The notes: generated by a model not told the origin, from the letters alone. Shown: positions 11,119-21,500, counted from the first letter of the stretch. The stretch: 64,000 nt of DNA from Sipunculus nudus (GCA_026874595.1 CM049307.1:64536870-64600869), one strand, 5' to 3'. Translations and numbers: made by a program.

Positions 11119-11985
11119 AATGGATTCAATTTTGTGAGACTCTTAATATAAGCACCACAGAGCCATCGGTGGCTCAAGTTTTACAATTTTTTACCCACTT
11201 GTATGATTCCGGATTAGGTTACTCCGCCCTTAATACTACCAGGTCTGCGTTGTCAGCTGTGATTGATTTGAAGGACAGTACATTTACTATAGGATGCCAC
11301 CCTCTGATACAACCTTTTGTTAAAGCAGTCTTTCAGACAAGACCAAGTCTGTCTAGATACTCTCATACATGGGACGTGAGCACAGTATTAGCATATTTGA
11401 AAACTTTACACCCAGCAAATGACATCCCACTTAAACAATTAAGTGGGAAATTAGCAATGTTGTGTGCATTAGTAACAGGGGCTAGATGCCAATCTTTACT
11501 TTTTATGAATCTTGAAAACATTGTGATTGGTAAATCATCAGTTAAATTTATTATTACAGATCTGGTGAAACATTCAAGGCTGGGCAAGGCGTTACAAACA
11601 CTAGTCCTTCCTGCCTACCCCTTAGATGAAAAACTTTGTGTAGTGTCATGCCTGCTGGCATATTTAGAGAGAACATTAGCTTTGAGAAACAGATGCAGAT
11701 TATTCATTAGTTTTTTGTAAACCACACAAGGCCATCACCAGCTCCACTTTAGCCCGCTGGCTTAGTGATATATTGAAGAATGCAGGAGTAGACATACAAA
11801 TATTCAAGGCTCATAGCACTAGAGCTGCCTCAGCTAGTGCAGCCAAGGTCATGAGCGTGCCAGTTAATACAATTCTTAATACCGTAGGATGGAGCAGAGA
11901 GAGCACTTTTCGGAATTTTTATGAGAAACCATTCGCAGATGAGGAGAATTATGGCACTAGAGTTCTGGATAAGAATGCACAGTAA
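10773..11985 (+). pseudogene. DIRS tyrosine recombinase (one frameshift)
   Basis: The N-terminal part begins near 10980 (LIREKLQRQGIPGRTQEI) with the core-binding helices (ATRKQYKVYLLKWIQFC). The catalytic domain shows the first arginine in LVTGARCQSLLF (about 11483), HSTRAAS supplying HxxR (11811-11822), W in VGWSRESTF and the nucleophile Y in RNFYEK (11920-11922). The frame ends at TAA 11718-11720 just after a T6 run (11711-11716) and resumes in a different frame before 11773, indicating one small indel. It would integrate the circular element DNA by strand exchange. All catalytic residues survive. Confidence 0.85.
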
Positions 11986-12095
11986 TTAGTCGCACTAAGG
12001 CTCACTAGATATATGTCTATATACTTTTATGCATTAAACTATTGTTTTGGACATATTGGTCTTTTCATTATACATTCGAACCATGTGATCTGCAA

Positions 12096-12218
12096 AATCT
12101 CGGTTGATCTCAGAATGCTGCTGAGTAGGTAGAATTGTGAAATTAAACAAGACTTACCTGTAAGTTGCAGTTTGATTGAGATTTTACCTACTCATCAGCA
12201 GCATTCGAGATCAAGCGC
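12096..12218 (+). repeat. DIRS internal complementary region (ICR)
   Basis: Bases 12096-12135 are the reverse complement of the left terminus (7452-7490, one mismatch). Bases 12134-12218 are the reverse complement of the right terminus (about 12298-12383). The two are joined head to tail, as in the DIRS-1 ICR, which is thought to template the joining of the two ends into a circle. Confidence 0.85.
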
Positions 12219-12270
12219 ACTCCTCTTCCCACCCTTCCGTACTTCTTCACATGGTTCTCTTGTGACAAAA

Positions 12271-12383
12271 AATGATGCTCCGATACGCATGCGCGATCTC
12301 GCTTGATCTCGAATGCTGCTGATGAGTAGGTAGAATCTCAATCAAACTGCAACTTACAGGCAAGTCTTGTTTAATTTCACAAT
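12271..12383 (-). repeat. right inverted terminal repeat with extension
   Basis: Bases 12271-12336 mirror the left repeat. Bases 12337-12383 (from CTCAATCAAACTGCAAC to TTTCACAAT) are unique to the right end and recur inverted in the ICR. A longer right repeat is typical of DIRS elements. Confidence 0.8.
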
Positions 12384-12744
12384 CATGGATGGGTGTTCTG
12401 TAACAGCCAAACTAAGCCACATAACATACTCTGTTCAGGTGAGAGACATGTTGTGGAAATGGCATATTGATCAGCTCATAGATGTATCAGGTCTGAGTAC
12501 AAGTGCACTGAGCAAAACACAGCTTGATGAAAAAAAAAAAACACATTATGATTTACCAGTTGCACCACAAGAAATGATTAACAAGAGTGAAACATTAACA
12601 ACCCAGCAGAGTCTTTTGTCAGGTGAAAATAGTGTTGATATTAGTGGTGATTATGTTGTTTTTAGTCAGCCAGGAAGTCAAATTCAGTCATGGTCTAGGA
12701 TAAACAGTTGCAAAATAAAAGAACAAGTGACCCATGGGTCATGA
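12384..12744 (+). pseudogene. Gypsy integrase C-terminal (GPY/F-like) remnant
   Basis: A single open frame reads TAKLSHITYSVQVRDMLW and then KWHIDQLID. This matches the end of K02A2.6-type Gypsy integrases, where a (GP)..Y.V......W(K/R)RH(V/I)DQL block forms the GPY/F module thought to contact chromatin or DNA. It abuts the right end of the DIRS element exactly. An integrase core lies immediately left of the DIRS element, so the DIRS element may have landed in a Gypsy element (inference; the two fragments may be from different clades). Confidence 0.55.
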
Positions 12745-13767
12745 CGCTCAGCTGCCAAGCATGACCTGCGACATCATGGGCTGCAATTCACAACTTCTAG
12801 TAAAATTGTTGCAGAACCTATATGCCAATTTTGTTTAAACTTTCTACATTGCCATAAATTCTTATCATATATGTCTGGTTAAAACATAGTGAATGATGGT
12901 CTGAGGCAAAATGTATGGTTGTTGAGCTATCAGGAACTAATACCACAGCTTGCTCGATACCTGTCAGTCTCAAAAGGAATTCCACACAGGCCATATATAA
13001 GATCAAAATATAGCAAAAGATCAAGGAAATCCATGCAAGAATTATTGTGAAACGGGTGCTTCCATATTAATTTTTATTCAATACAAGCCAACTGTACTGA
13101 GCTTTCATAAATGATTGTCATATTTATTAAATAATATTTGACCCAATGCAAGATTACATTAATATACATCCCACTGCATTCACTTTAATATTCAATGGGG
13201 TCAGCAGGGTAGGTAAACTGCAAAACCTAAAAGAAAAGAAATGCAGAAAGCATCACTTAGAGTCTTGTAATCAAATAAAGCCATCCTAAATCCAGGTACA
13301 GACCCACATATTATCAGAACAAACACTTGCTGGTATATCTGATGATTTGTATAATAATAATCAGATATCTAGAAAACTAAGTTTATTGCTATGATTCCAT
13401 GATATAAACTGCAAAATGTTCCCATCATTTTATAAATCAGTAGCTAAACTTAACACTTAACTCTCATAGTCTTAATGCCTGGCCAAAGCATTCCGGCAAC
13501 AGTGTTTTTGTTATGCACTAATGATATATCCTTATCACTCCATGAGCTGATACAAAAGGGAGTCATATATCACAAGTGTCACTGACAATTATGGGCACAT
13601 AGTGAGATGTACCAGTTGTGAGTGCCATATGGTTATATATATACAAGAAAACAAGAAAAATAGAGATGGTCTACAAAATAAGTTATTGTGAACATCCCTG
13701 ACCTATGAACTTGGCCTTTTGCCAACATATCAACTGGATTCTTTCTAAATGATGGGTAACTACTAAC
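12745..13767. other. no recognisable gene
   Basis: AT-rich spacer with no protein motif. It ends in CTAAC (13763-13767), the left target duplication of the next element. Confidence 0.5.
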
Positions 13768-13944
13768 TGTAATGATATGTGATTTTATTTCTATACAAGT
13801 CCTTACGGTAACGGTAACAAGTCTTTATGGTAACGGATTGGGTGGCTTCCGGTGAACTCGGGAACGCATGATTCACTCATTCAGTCTGTATGAGCTGAAT
13901 AAAGGATTTATAATAAACAAACAGTATTTCCAGTACTTATTACA
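13768..13944 (+). repeat. 5' LTR of Gypsy element
   Basis: Begins TGTAATGATATG and ends ACTTATTACA, so it has TG...CA ends. AATAAA at 13898-13903 can serve as the polyadenylation signal in the 3' copy. The LTR would carry the element promoter, but no clear TATA box was identified. Confidence 0.92.
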
Positions 13945-13957
13945 TGGTGGCAGCGGT
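13945..13957 (+). promoter_or_regulatory. primer-binding site
   Basis: TGGTGGCAGCGGT directly follows the LTR. The leading TGG pairs with the CCA end of a tRNA, which would prime minus-strand DNA synthesis. I cannot name the tRNA with certainty. A very similar site follows the LTR at 61.32 kb. Confidence 0.75.
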
Positions 13958-14092
13958 CGTAAGTGTAGTGCTCGTTCACGCACCAGTCCTGATCTAACAA
14001 ACGGACTCTGGATATACCGCGGCTGACGCAGGTTCCGTGCAACCTCCGGGTAAGCTTTTATTATCGCTCGCTTCAAAACGTAAAGTGACAAC

Positions 14093-16240
14093 ATGGCCGA
14101 TCAAGTTCCGCGCATGGACTGGTCTAGTTCTCACCCAGCAGAGTCGTTTAGGCTCTTCAAACAGCCCATGGAGCTGTACTTTGCTGTCAAAGCAACAAAA
14201 AATGACGATAAAGTGCCCATGATTCTTCTAGCGGTAGGGGAAGAAGGCTTACTGCGCTATAACAGCTGGACTCTCACGCCAGATCAACGCAAAGATCCGC
14301 GAGTAATTTTCCAGAAATTTATGGAACAACTAGAGCCATGCGAAAACTTTCGCATCTGTAGACTAAAACTGAGACAGTATTCACAAAAACCAGGGGAAAC
14401 ACTTGATGAATTTATCAACCGCTGCAAACTTCTTGCTAACAAATGTGACTTTGAGGAAAATGAACTAAACGAGAGACTTATTGAACAGATCATTGCCAGC
14501 ACACCATTGCCTGACTTTCAGAAAGAACTGTTGAATAAACCCAAGGATTATAAACTGCAAGAAGCAATAGAACTAGGCAGAAGCCATGAAGCCTCTGCAG
14601 CCCACCTAAATGAGCTGCAAAGTTTACACAGTGTTAGACAAAATACCGGTGTTGCTGTTATCAGGTCTAAAGCCACCAAATGCAGGAACTGTGGCCTGGA
14701 TCACAAGATTGGCAAACAACATTGCCCAGCTCGTGATGATGTGTGCAGAGCATGCAGCAAGTTAGGGCACTGGGCCAAGTACTGTTTAAGTGTAAAACAG
14801 AAACGCAACAGGACGTACTATAGACCGCGGAGACAACCACAATTTGTACAAACAAGTGCTAAAGACAAACAAAACAGAAAAAACACAGCAAGAAATGTGA
14901 ATACACAAGACATGCATACAGTAAATCAAGAACAAGTGCACCCAAATTCTAATTGTGATATTGAAAGCATGAACAATCAACTAGATACCTTTACCTTCAA
15001 CCACATTAAAGCATCAAACTTGTGTCTAGACAGCAATTCATTCACTTGTGATGAGGCATTTGCTATTCTACAAGTTAAGCTGGGAAACAGAACAGGGATT
15101 CATAACCTTGAACTTAAAGTGGATACAGGCGCTCAGGCTAACACACTACCACTCCAAACACATTGCAACATGTTCCCAGAACATGTAGACTTAGCAGGGA
15201 ATCCAAAGCCTGGGAAGCTCACACCTGCCCAGAGCATTCTCACAGCATACAACGGTACACCCCTTGATTGCAGGGGTACCACTAACATTCAGTGCTGCTT
15301 CAAGGACTCGATATGGATGAATACCAGCTTCTTTGTGGTTGATGTTCCTGGCCCGGCTGTTTTAGGTTTGCCCTCTTGTGAATCAATGAACGTTGTAACA
15401 TTACACTGTGAGATCAACAGTGAGATAACTCCAACAGTCAACAAGAATGCGATCAACAGTACTCGGGAATTAGTAGCAGCATACCCAGAACAGTTCGATA
15501 GAACGGGTGATTTTAATTCAGCACATAAACTTGTAGTGGACCCAAACGTTCAACCGCGTACAGATTCACCTAGGAAAATTCCCATCGCGCTGAAAGATAA
15601 AGTCAAATCAGAACTAGACCGTATGGAACAACAAAGCATTATAAAGCCCATAGTGGAACCAACTGAATGGGTTAGCTCACTGGCATATGTAACCAAAACA
15701 GATGGCAGCATACGCATATGTCTTGATCCCAGACATTTGAACAAAGCACTCATTCGACCTCAGCACAAAACGATAACTTTGGAAGAGCTGAACCACAAAT
15801 TCACAAAAGCTGAGTATTTTTCAAAGTTGGATGCTAAAACAGGGTATTGGTCAGTGAGATTAGAGCCAGACAGTCAGAAACTGACAACATTCCAAACCCC
15901 GTTTGGTCGATATTGCTTCTTACGTCTACCGTTTGGACTCTCGGTGAGCCAAGACATCTTCCAGATGGAGATGGACCGCATCATCAACAAATGCCCTGGT
16001 GTATGCGGAATAGCAGACGATATCGTTGTATATGGCACAACCGCTGATGAACATGACACAAAACTTCGCATGCTGATGGAAACGGCCAAGCTGCATGGCA
16101 CAACCGCTGATGAACATGACACAAACCTTCGCATGCTGATGGAAACTGCCAAGCTGCATGGCCTAGTTTTCAACTCATCTAAGTGCCATATCAAACAGAG
16201 AAGCATCTCTTTTTTTGGTAACATATACACAAACAAATGA
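14093..16240 (+). pseudogene. Gypsy Gag-Pol: gag, protease, RT
   Basis: 715 codons from ATG. Residues 1-190 are capsid (DEFINRCKLLANKC..., GETLDEF). Residues about 197-231 carry two knuckles, CRNCGLDHKIGKQHC and CRACSKLGHWAKYC (CX2CX4HX4C). Near 344 LKVDTGAQANTLP is the protease active site. Residues 500-712 are RT: KSELDRMEQQSIIKP, GSIRICLDPRHLNKA, FSKLDAKTGYWSV, LPFGLSVSQDIFQ and GIADDIVVYG (catalytic IADD near 16012). Gag and pol share one frame with no stop between them. A 63-bp tandem duplication follows IADD. The frame ends at TGA 16238-16240, inside pol, and the same frame continues after it. Confidence 0.88.
16034..16159 (+). repeat. 63-bp in-frame tandem duplication in RT
   Basis: Copies 16034-16096 and 16097-16159 differ at two positions. 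Each encodes 21 residues beginning GTTADEHDT, so a segment just after the catalytic IADD box appears twice without shifting the frame. Confidence 0.9.
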
Positions 16241-17239
16241 ATCAAGCCTGAGAAGGTACAGGACATCAAAGCCATGCCTGTACCCAGTAACAAGACAGAG
16301 CTCCAACAGTTTCTTGGACTTATGACGTATATGTCATGTTATATCAAAGACTACAGTGCTAAATGTGCAATGCTTCGTGACCTGATGAAAAAAGACTCCA
16401 TTTTCCTGTGGGAAAACCATCATCAAAAACAATTTGATGATCTGAAACAGGAGATATCAGAAAATACTCTGCTACATTATTACAACCCAGAGAAACCTGC
16501 ATATGTTGTGTGTGACGCTAGCCTACAGGGACTAGGTTCAGCACTTTTACAACCTGATAAACATGGACAGCTTGTTCCTGTTACCTATGCTAGCAAAAGT
16601 TTGACAGAAACAGAGCAGAGGTATGCCTGCATTGAAAGGGAATTACTAGCCATAGTGTTCGGGATACAGAGGTTCCACACATACCTGTACGGTCGATATT
16701 TCATGGTAAGAACTGATCACAAGCCACTAGTCATGATAATTGACAAACCACTGACATCAGCACCACCCAGATTGCAGCGCATGCTCCTGAAGTTACAGGG
16801 TTACAACTTCAGTATTGACTATCAACCAGGGGAGCAGAACCAGTTAGCTGATGGATTGTCAAGACTCCCAAACCCATTGAATGATTCAGCAATAAGCTTA
16901 GATACCCGTGTTGACTTCGTTCAGTTTTCTACAGAAAGGGTTAAGTCGTTGCAACAACAAACTGTACAAGATCCAGTGCTCAACCAATTGACAGAAACAA
17001 TCATCAATGGATGGCCAGAGAAAATCAAGCTTCTACCAACTGACTTAAGACCGTACTGGAGCTTCCGCAATCAGATGTCAATTGAAAATGGTCTTGTCAT
17101 GAAAGGACAGCGCATTGTCATACCGAAAAACCTCCAAAAGGACATACTGGTCCAATTACATACAGGACACATGGGGCAAGAAAAGACAAAACTACGCGCA
17201 AAAGATACAGTGTATTGGCTGAATATCAATCAGACATAG
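16241..17239 (+). pseudogene. Gypsy RNase H and integrase zinc finger
   Basis: In frame with the preceding RT after the TGA. QQFLGLMTYMSCYIKDYS is the RT-RNase H connection. YVVCDASLQGLGSALLQ, SKSLTETEQRYACIERELLA and RTDHKPL are RNase H blocks with the first catalytic D (CDAS), E and second D. It ends with HTGHMGQEKTK, the histidine pair of the integrase zinc finger, then meets TAG at 17237-17239. The cysteine pair is in the next frame, so an indel lies near 17215-17239. RNase H would remove the RNA template. Confidence 0.85.
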
Positions 17240-18066
17240 ACAAGCATGTGAAAGCTTGTAATGTATGCAAACAATATCAACCGTCACAAACAGCTGAACC
17301 AATGCTACCTCATGAGATACCCACCAGAGCATGGAGTGTCCTTGGGACAGATATATTCTCATTTGATGACCACCAGTGGCTCATCATAGCAGATTACTAC
17401 TCCAAATTCCAGATTATTCGCAAACTACCAGCCTCAAGTCCTAGCAGTGTGATCATTGCAGCAACAAAACAAATATTCGGGGAATATGGAATTCCTGACA
17501 AAATGGTTAGTGACAATGGTCCTCATTTCAGTAGTGTCCAATACAAAGAATTCGCAAATACATGGGGTTTTGTTCACACAACCACATCACCCCGATACCC
17601 CAAATCAAATGGCTTTATTGAGCGTCAGATTAGAACAGTCAAATCTATCCTTAAGAAAGCCAAACAGACAAACACCAACTATGAAATGGCCTTGTTATGC
17701 TGGAGAGCAACACCAATAGATCATTCACTACCAAGCGCAGCAGAACTCCTTATGGGGAGATGTGTTAAAGCAAACCTTCCAGCAAGGATCAACAACAACA
17801 GCAGGTATGATCCTGATAATATTTACACCGAGCTGGAAAGACGACAACAGAAACAAAAGTTTAATCATGATCAACATGCACAAAAACATGAATCGGCACC
17901 ATTATATCCTGGTCAGAAAGTATATGTGCAAGACTACAACACAAATAACTGGATGCCAGCTACTATTCATTCCAGAGCTGAAGAACCCAGATCTTACTTT
18001 GTGATGTATAACAACGGCAATGTCATCCGTCGAAAACAGACATCACATCAAAGAATCCTACAGTGA
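17215..18066 (+). CDS. Gypsy integrase catalytic core and C-terminus
   Basis: 283 codons in a frame different from the RNase H segment. KHVKACNVCKQYQP supplies the zinc-finger cysteines. GTDIFSFDDHQWLIIADYYSKF carries the first catalytic D, KMVSDNGPHFSS the second, and SNGFIERQIRTVK the glutamate of the DDE triad. Later come PGQKVYVQDYNTNNWMPA and the RSYFVMYNNGNVIRRK module. All three catalytic residues are present. It would integrate element DNA and produce the 5-bp target duplication seen. The listed start is only where the frame opens; the natural protein would be part of Gag-Pol. Confidence 0.85.
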   Translation: MAEYQSDIDKHVKACNVCKQYQPSQTAEPMLPHEIPTRAWSVLGTDIFSFDDHQWLIIADYYSKFQIIRKLPASSPSSVIIAATKQIFGEYGIPDKMVSDNGPHFSSVQYKEFANTWGFVHTTTSPRYPKSNGFIERQIRTVKSILKKAKQTNTNYEMALLCWRATPIDHSLPSAAELLMGRCVKANLPARINNNSRYDPDNIYTELERRQQKQKFNHDQHAQKHESAPLYPGQKVYVQDYNTNNWMPATIHSRAEEPRSYFVMYNNGNVIRRKQTSHQRILQ

Positions 18067-18310
18067 GACTGTAGCTGTGCCAGGTACTGTAACCAATTTG
18101 ATACCATACAGTACAAACCGTGAATCCATCACCAGAGAAACAACACCTAACACCGATCCATTACCAACCCATGATATCAGTGACAAGTCTCCACAGATAC
18201 CACCAAATGACAGTGAACCAGTTTCAGCAACCAATTCTACTACAAACCAAGGGGCCTACTATACCAGATATGGGCGACAGATCAAGTGTCCAAAACACTA
18301 TGAACAGTAA
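18020..18310 (+). pseudogene. pol C-terminal tail in shifted frame
   Basis: Overlaps the end of the integrase frame and ends in YYTRYGRQIKCPKHYEQ. A (Y)TR(S/Y)GR..(K/R)P motif closes many Gypsy pol proteins (compare YTTRCGRSIVPP near 38280). The tail is S/T/P-rich. Its different frame implies a frameshift near 18050, though separate translation cannot be excluded. Confidence 0.6.
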
Positions 18311-18490
18311 AATAACATGGACTTGTTTTGTGATAATAGTTAATGCATACTTTCTCTTAAATGAAAAACCAACACGTGACAGATAATTTCATACTTTATT
18401 CACAATAACAAATTGAAACAGTGCAAAAAATATTTTCATAATGTTTCAGATATACATATAACATGAAGCATGAATCTTACATTTAATGTG

Positions 18491-18500
18491 ATAAGGGGGA
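18491..18500 (+). promoter_or_regulatory. polypurine tract
   Basis: ATAAGGGGGA lies immediately before the 3' LTR, the usual place for the primer of plus-strand DNA synthesis. Confidence 0.8.
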
Positions 18501-18677
18501 TGTAATGATATGTGATTTTATTTCTATACAAGTCCTTACGGTAACTGTAACAAGTCTTTATGGTAACGGGTTGGGTGGCTTCCCGTGAACTTGAGAACGC
18601 ATGATTCACTCATTCAGTCTGTACGAGCTGAATAAAGGATTTATAATAAACAAACAGTATTTCCAGTACTTATTACA
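18501..18677 (+). repeat. 3' LTR of Gypsy element
   Basis: 177 bp, same ends as the 5' LTR, with about six substitutions by eye. It is followed by the target duplication CTAAC at 18678-18682. Confidence 0.92.
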
Positions 18678-18739
18678 CTAACCACTTACATCTGGCCCTG
18701 GTGTAATTACTTGGCAACCAATGAGTGAATAACTGAGAC

Positions 18740-19715
18740 CTGCAACCTTTAACCTCCTGACCAGCTGACCTCAAAATCAATTAGTTATTTCTTCATGCAA
18801 AAAGACCCATAAATATGAAGTTTGAATCAAATTCAGTGATGCATAGATGTGGCATATGTGAAAGACTGAAGGTTTGGGTTGAACAGTTTCACTCGAAATA
18901 TGTTCACAAGCATTTAGAACAATATTGTGACCTTGACCTTTGACCTTTTGAACTCAACATCAATAGGCTTCTTCTCCTATTGGTAGGTAAGCCATATATG
19001 ACAGATGGAAAGTATAGATTGAAAAGTTTGCTGAAAATGACTCCACACAAGAAGAGGGTGCTGTGAACTTGACCTTTGACCTCAAAATCAACAGGTCTTT
19101 TCCCCTGTTGGCAGAGAAGTGATATCAGTGCTGAAAGGTTTGGAATGAAAGGTCTAGCTTGAAATGTGTCCACAACCTTTTCAAAGAAGTGGATCCTGTG
19201 ACCCTGACCTTTGACCTTGTGACCTCAACATCTATAGGATTCTTCTCCCACTTAGTAGGTGAGCTATATGTGAAAGATCAAAGAATTGGGATGAAAGGTT
19301 TGGCTTAAAATGCATCCTGAGGCTTTTCAAAGAAGTTTGTTCTGTGACCTTGACCTTTGACCTTGTGACCTCAAAATAATTATGGTTCTTCCCCTGTTGG
19401 TAGGTGAGCTGTATGTGAAAGATGGAAGGTTTGGGATGAAAATTTTGGCTAAAAGAATTATTTCTGGGGGGTGCAAACACACCCCATAACTTCGAGAATA
19501 TAGGTCGCAGTGACCTAATTTCAGGTTTGCAAGGAGATCTTTTTAGAACCTCTAAGACTGCATAGGGTTCATTGCCCTAGCCCCTATGGTTACGATTTGT
19601 GCCCTGCTAACGGACGGACGGCCGGCCGGACGGCCGGCCGGACAGACGGAAGGACGCCGGACAAAGACCCATCGCTTTAGCCCAGCATGACTGAAAGTCA
19701 GCTGAGCTAAAAAAC
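18740..19715 (+). mobile_element. pearl-like non-autonomous element with DR1-rich core
   Basis: Four or five imperfect tandem units of about 130-146 bp, each carrying TGACCTTTGACC-type text (18928, 19070, 19199, 19345, and weakly at 18750). They are followed by an ACGG/CCGG microsatellite (19611-19660) and a terminal hairpin (19676-19711, TTTAGCCCAGCATGACT / AGTCAGCTGAGCTAAA). Tandem core, ACGG microsatellite and short right flank is the plan described for bivalve 'pearl' elements; a 3' hairpin also suggests a Helitron-like mechanism (inference). No protein is encoded. The left boundary is uncertain. Confidence 0.65.
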
Positions 19716-19936
19716 CTGTCACATGTCAGAAAATAGACCACACAGACTCACTGAAACCATTTAAGTTTTAATACAAAGATAACAGTATATTCTATATTTT
19801 TTTCTGTAAAAAATAACTGTTACACATCCTGGACAATAATTTTTCTGCCAACTGAACATTCAGGCTGTGAAGTACTTTATTTTTACATTTTTTCCTGAGG
19901 ATATACTATTTTCCAAAGGGGGGAGGAGTGTGGCAT

Positions 19937-20084
19937 ATTAACAAGTGTGCCTTTATGACCACTGTGCCACCTGTCGGCGTCTTGTATAGCCAAGATCACA
20001 ACTATGGCTTATTAACAAGTGTGCCTTCGTGATCACTGACCATCTGTAGGCTTCTTGCATAACTATATTGATATGATCACAGGA
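19937..20084 (+). repeat. 74-bp tandem duplication
   Basis: ATTAACAAGTGTGCCTT occurs at 19937 and 20011, with similar text after each (GACCACTG...CTGT.GGC.TCTTG). The copies are diverged. It may be part of an LTR or leader. Confidence 0.55.
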
Positions 20085-20889
20085 CGTGATGACGTATAAA
20101 GTATGTGTGTTACCTGCCTCATGGTTATTCATTCTGTTATTCACTGAGTGCTTCAATGAATCTGCTTGCATCAAATACACAACAACAATATAGTTCCACA
20201 TATGGTAAAACAGGAAGCCTAGTTATATTGGTCCAAGTTCCAGCAGAAAATGAGACAGGTGTGGCTATAATAATGCAAGTGTGATAGGTTACTGTGGTTC
20301 ACTTGTTTAAAACAGCCCTTACTGTTGTGTTAAACACCCCTTATTATTGTGTGAAGCAAATGATTTATGGAACAGCCCATCGGTAGTCAGTCTCTTAGAT
20401 TGATGGTGCAAATGCCTCTTGGAAAAGTTTTTATTTCTCTAATAGCCTTTCACAGGTCCAGATGGAAGGTGTTGTTGAATTTTTTCATTCATTGAGTATT
20501 CAGGGATGAAACAGCTGTTGCCATCATAGCTGGAAAGAATAGCAGGACTACTGCTCACACTGACACTCTGTCTTGGGATACATCAACAATGAAGCAGGAT
20601 GGTTTCATGTATATGTATCAAATAGAGTACAGCAGATAAGGAATTTCACAAAAGAATATGTACCAACAGTGATTAATGATAGATTGACGATGGAATCCCA
20701 TGTTCACACGTCGCAATGAGTTTTCACGGTGTTACAGTCAAGGCTTGTTCACATGTAGCAGCAGTATATAAGGGTCATTGGTTGTGTTACCTGCGGAAAC
20801 AGTACAGACAGACTAAACAATTACCACTTGATATGACTAAAGGTGATAAGGTTTCACTACTAGGTCACAATTGACTACAGAATATAAAA
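20085..20889. other. probable Gypsy leader; no gene
   Basis: Bases 20125-20180 resemble 5680-5740, and sequence just before 20986 resembles that before 5886, so this is likely upstream DNA of a K02A2.6-like element. No coding motif was seen. Confidence 0.4.
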
Positions 20890-21500
20890 TTAAACTGCTA
20901 CTTCTGACCAACAAATTATGTGTGGAATCCTTCTGCCTGTGCAGATATTTCTGATTTTCCTGGTGAATTTAATACATGCAGGATTCAAAATGGCAGCTGG
21001 CATGGTCAGAACCATTGTACAGTTTTCTGAGGTGGAAGGAGACTGGGATACATATTCTGAAAGACTTAAATAGTATTTTGAGGTGACCAAAATACCTACA
21101 GACAACATAGTGGCAGCGTTTGTTCTATCATAGGAGGTAAGGAATACTGCATTCTGAAATCGCTGTTAACACCGATCCCATTTACAGACAGATCAGTTAC
21201 CAATGCTCACTGCATAATATCCTTATGTTCACACTGTTGCCCTAAACCACTTGTGTGGGGATATGAAAAAAAAAATCTGATAATATTTCTCGCACGACAC
21301 CAGAAATTGATGGATTGCTCAATTTGCTCCTTTTGGTTAGGAGATAAGTTTTTGGTCTGGAATTTATTTGGAATTGATGTGCAGATGCTCTCAGTAGGTA
21401 TCTTGCTAATATGTAATGTGACGAAGTCATTTGCATGATACAGGCAGCTACTGTAAGCTCAGTTGTATCTGAACCTCTCACTGCAGCTCAGAAAGTCTCA
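20890..21500 (+). pseudogene. K02A2.6-like gag remnant (second copy)
   Basis: From ATG 20987 a frame reads MAAGMVRTIVQFSEVEGDWD and TYSERLK, then a TAG, then FEVTKIPTDNIVAAF, closely parallel to the gag at 5886. An IGGKEYCILKSLL block follows in another frame near 21130. This is the capsid region of a Gypsy gag. It is broken by stops and frameshifts and fades near 21250-21480. Confidence 0.6.

Larger units (their letters stand above)
7452..12383 (+). mobile_element. DIRS-type tyrosine-recombinase retrotransposon
   Basis: About 4.9 kb. Order: left inverted terminal repeat (7452-7515), gag, RT plus RNase H, overlapping tyrosine recombinase, internal complementary region (12096-12218), right inverted terminal repeat (12271-12336) with a 47-bp extension to 12383. 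The layout matches the DIRS-1 group, which makes a circular DNA and inserts it with a tyrosine recombinase, without LTRs, DDE integrase or target duplication. All domains are present, but gag has two frame breaks, RT/RNase H has two stop codons and the recombinase has one frameshift. It is a recently dead copy. Confidence 0.88.
13768..18677 (+). mobile_element. complete Ty3/Gypsy LTR retrotransposon
   Basis: 4,910 bp, bounded by two 177-bp LTRs (TGTAATG...TTACA) that differ at about six positions by eye. It is flanked by the 5-bp duplication CTAAC at 13763-13767 and 18678-18682. After the 5' LTR comes a primer-binding site starting TGG; before the 3' LTR is the purine tract AAGGGGGA. Order is gag, protease, RT, RNase H, integrase, as in Ty3/Gypsy. 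Coding capacity is spoiled by one stop (16238), a frameshift near 17215-17239, and a probable shift near 18050. The LTR similarity suggests a fairly recent insertion. Confidence 0.93.

Noticed and set aside
12729..12760. Short match between 12731-12756 and 53879-53905 (CC.ATGGGTCA.GA.GCTCAGCTG)
   Set aside because: Too short to define a repeat family and contexts differ; chance or old shared leader cannot be separated.
15874..16293. 139-codon minus-strand frame with an internal repeat
   Set aside because: Shadow of the Gypsy RT and its 63-bp duplication.
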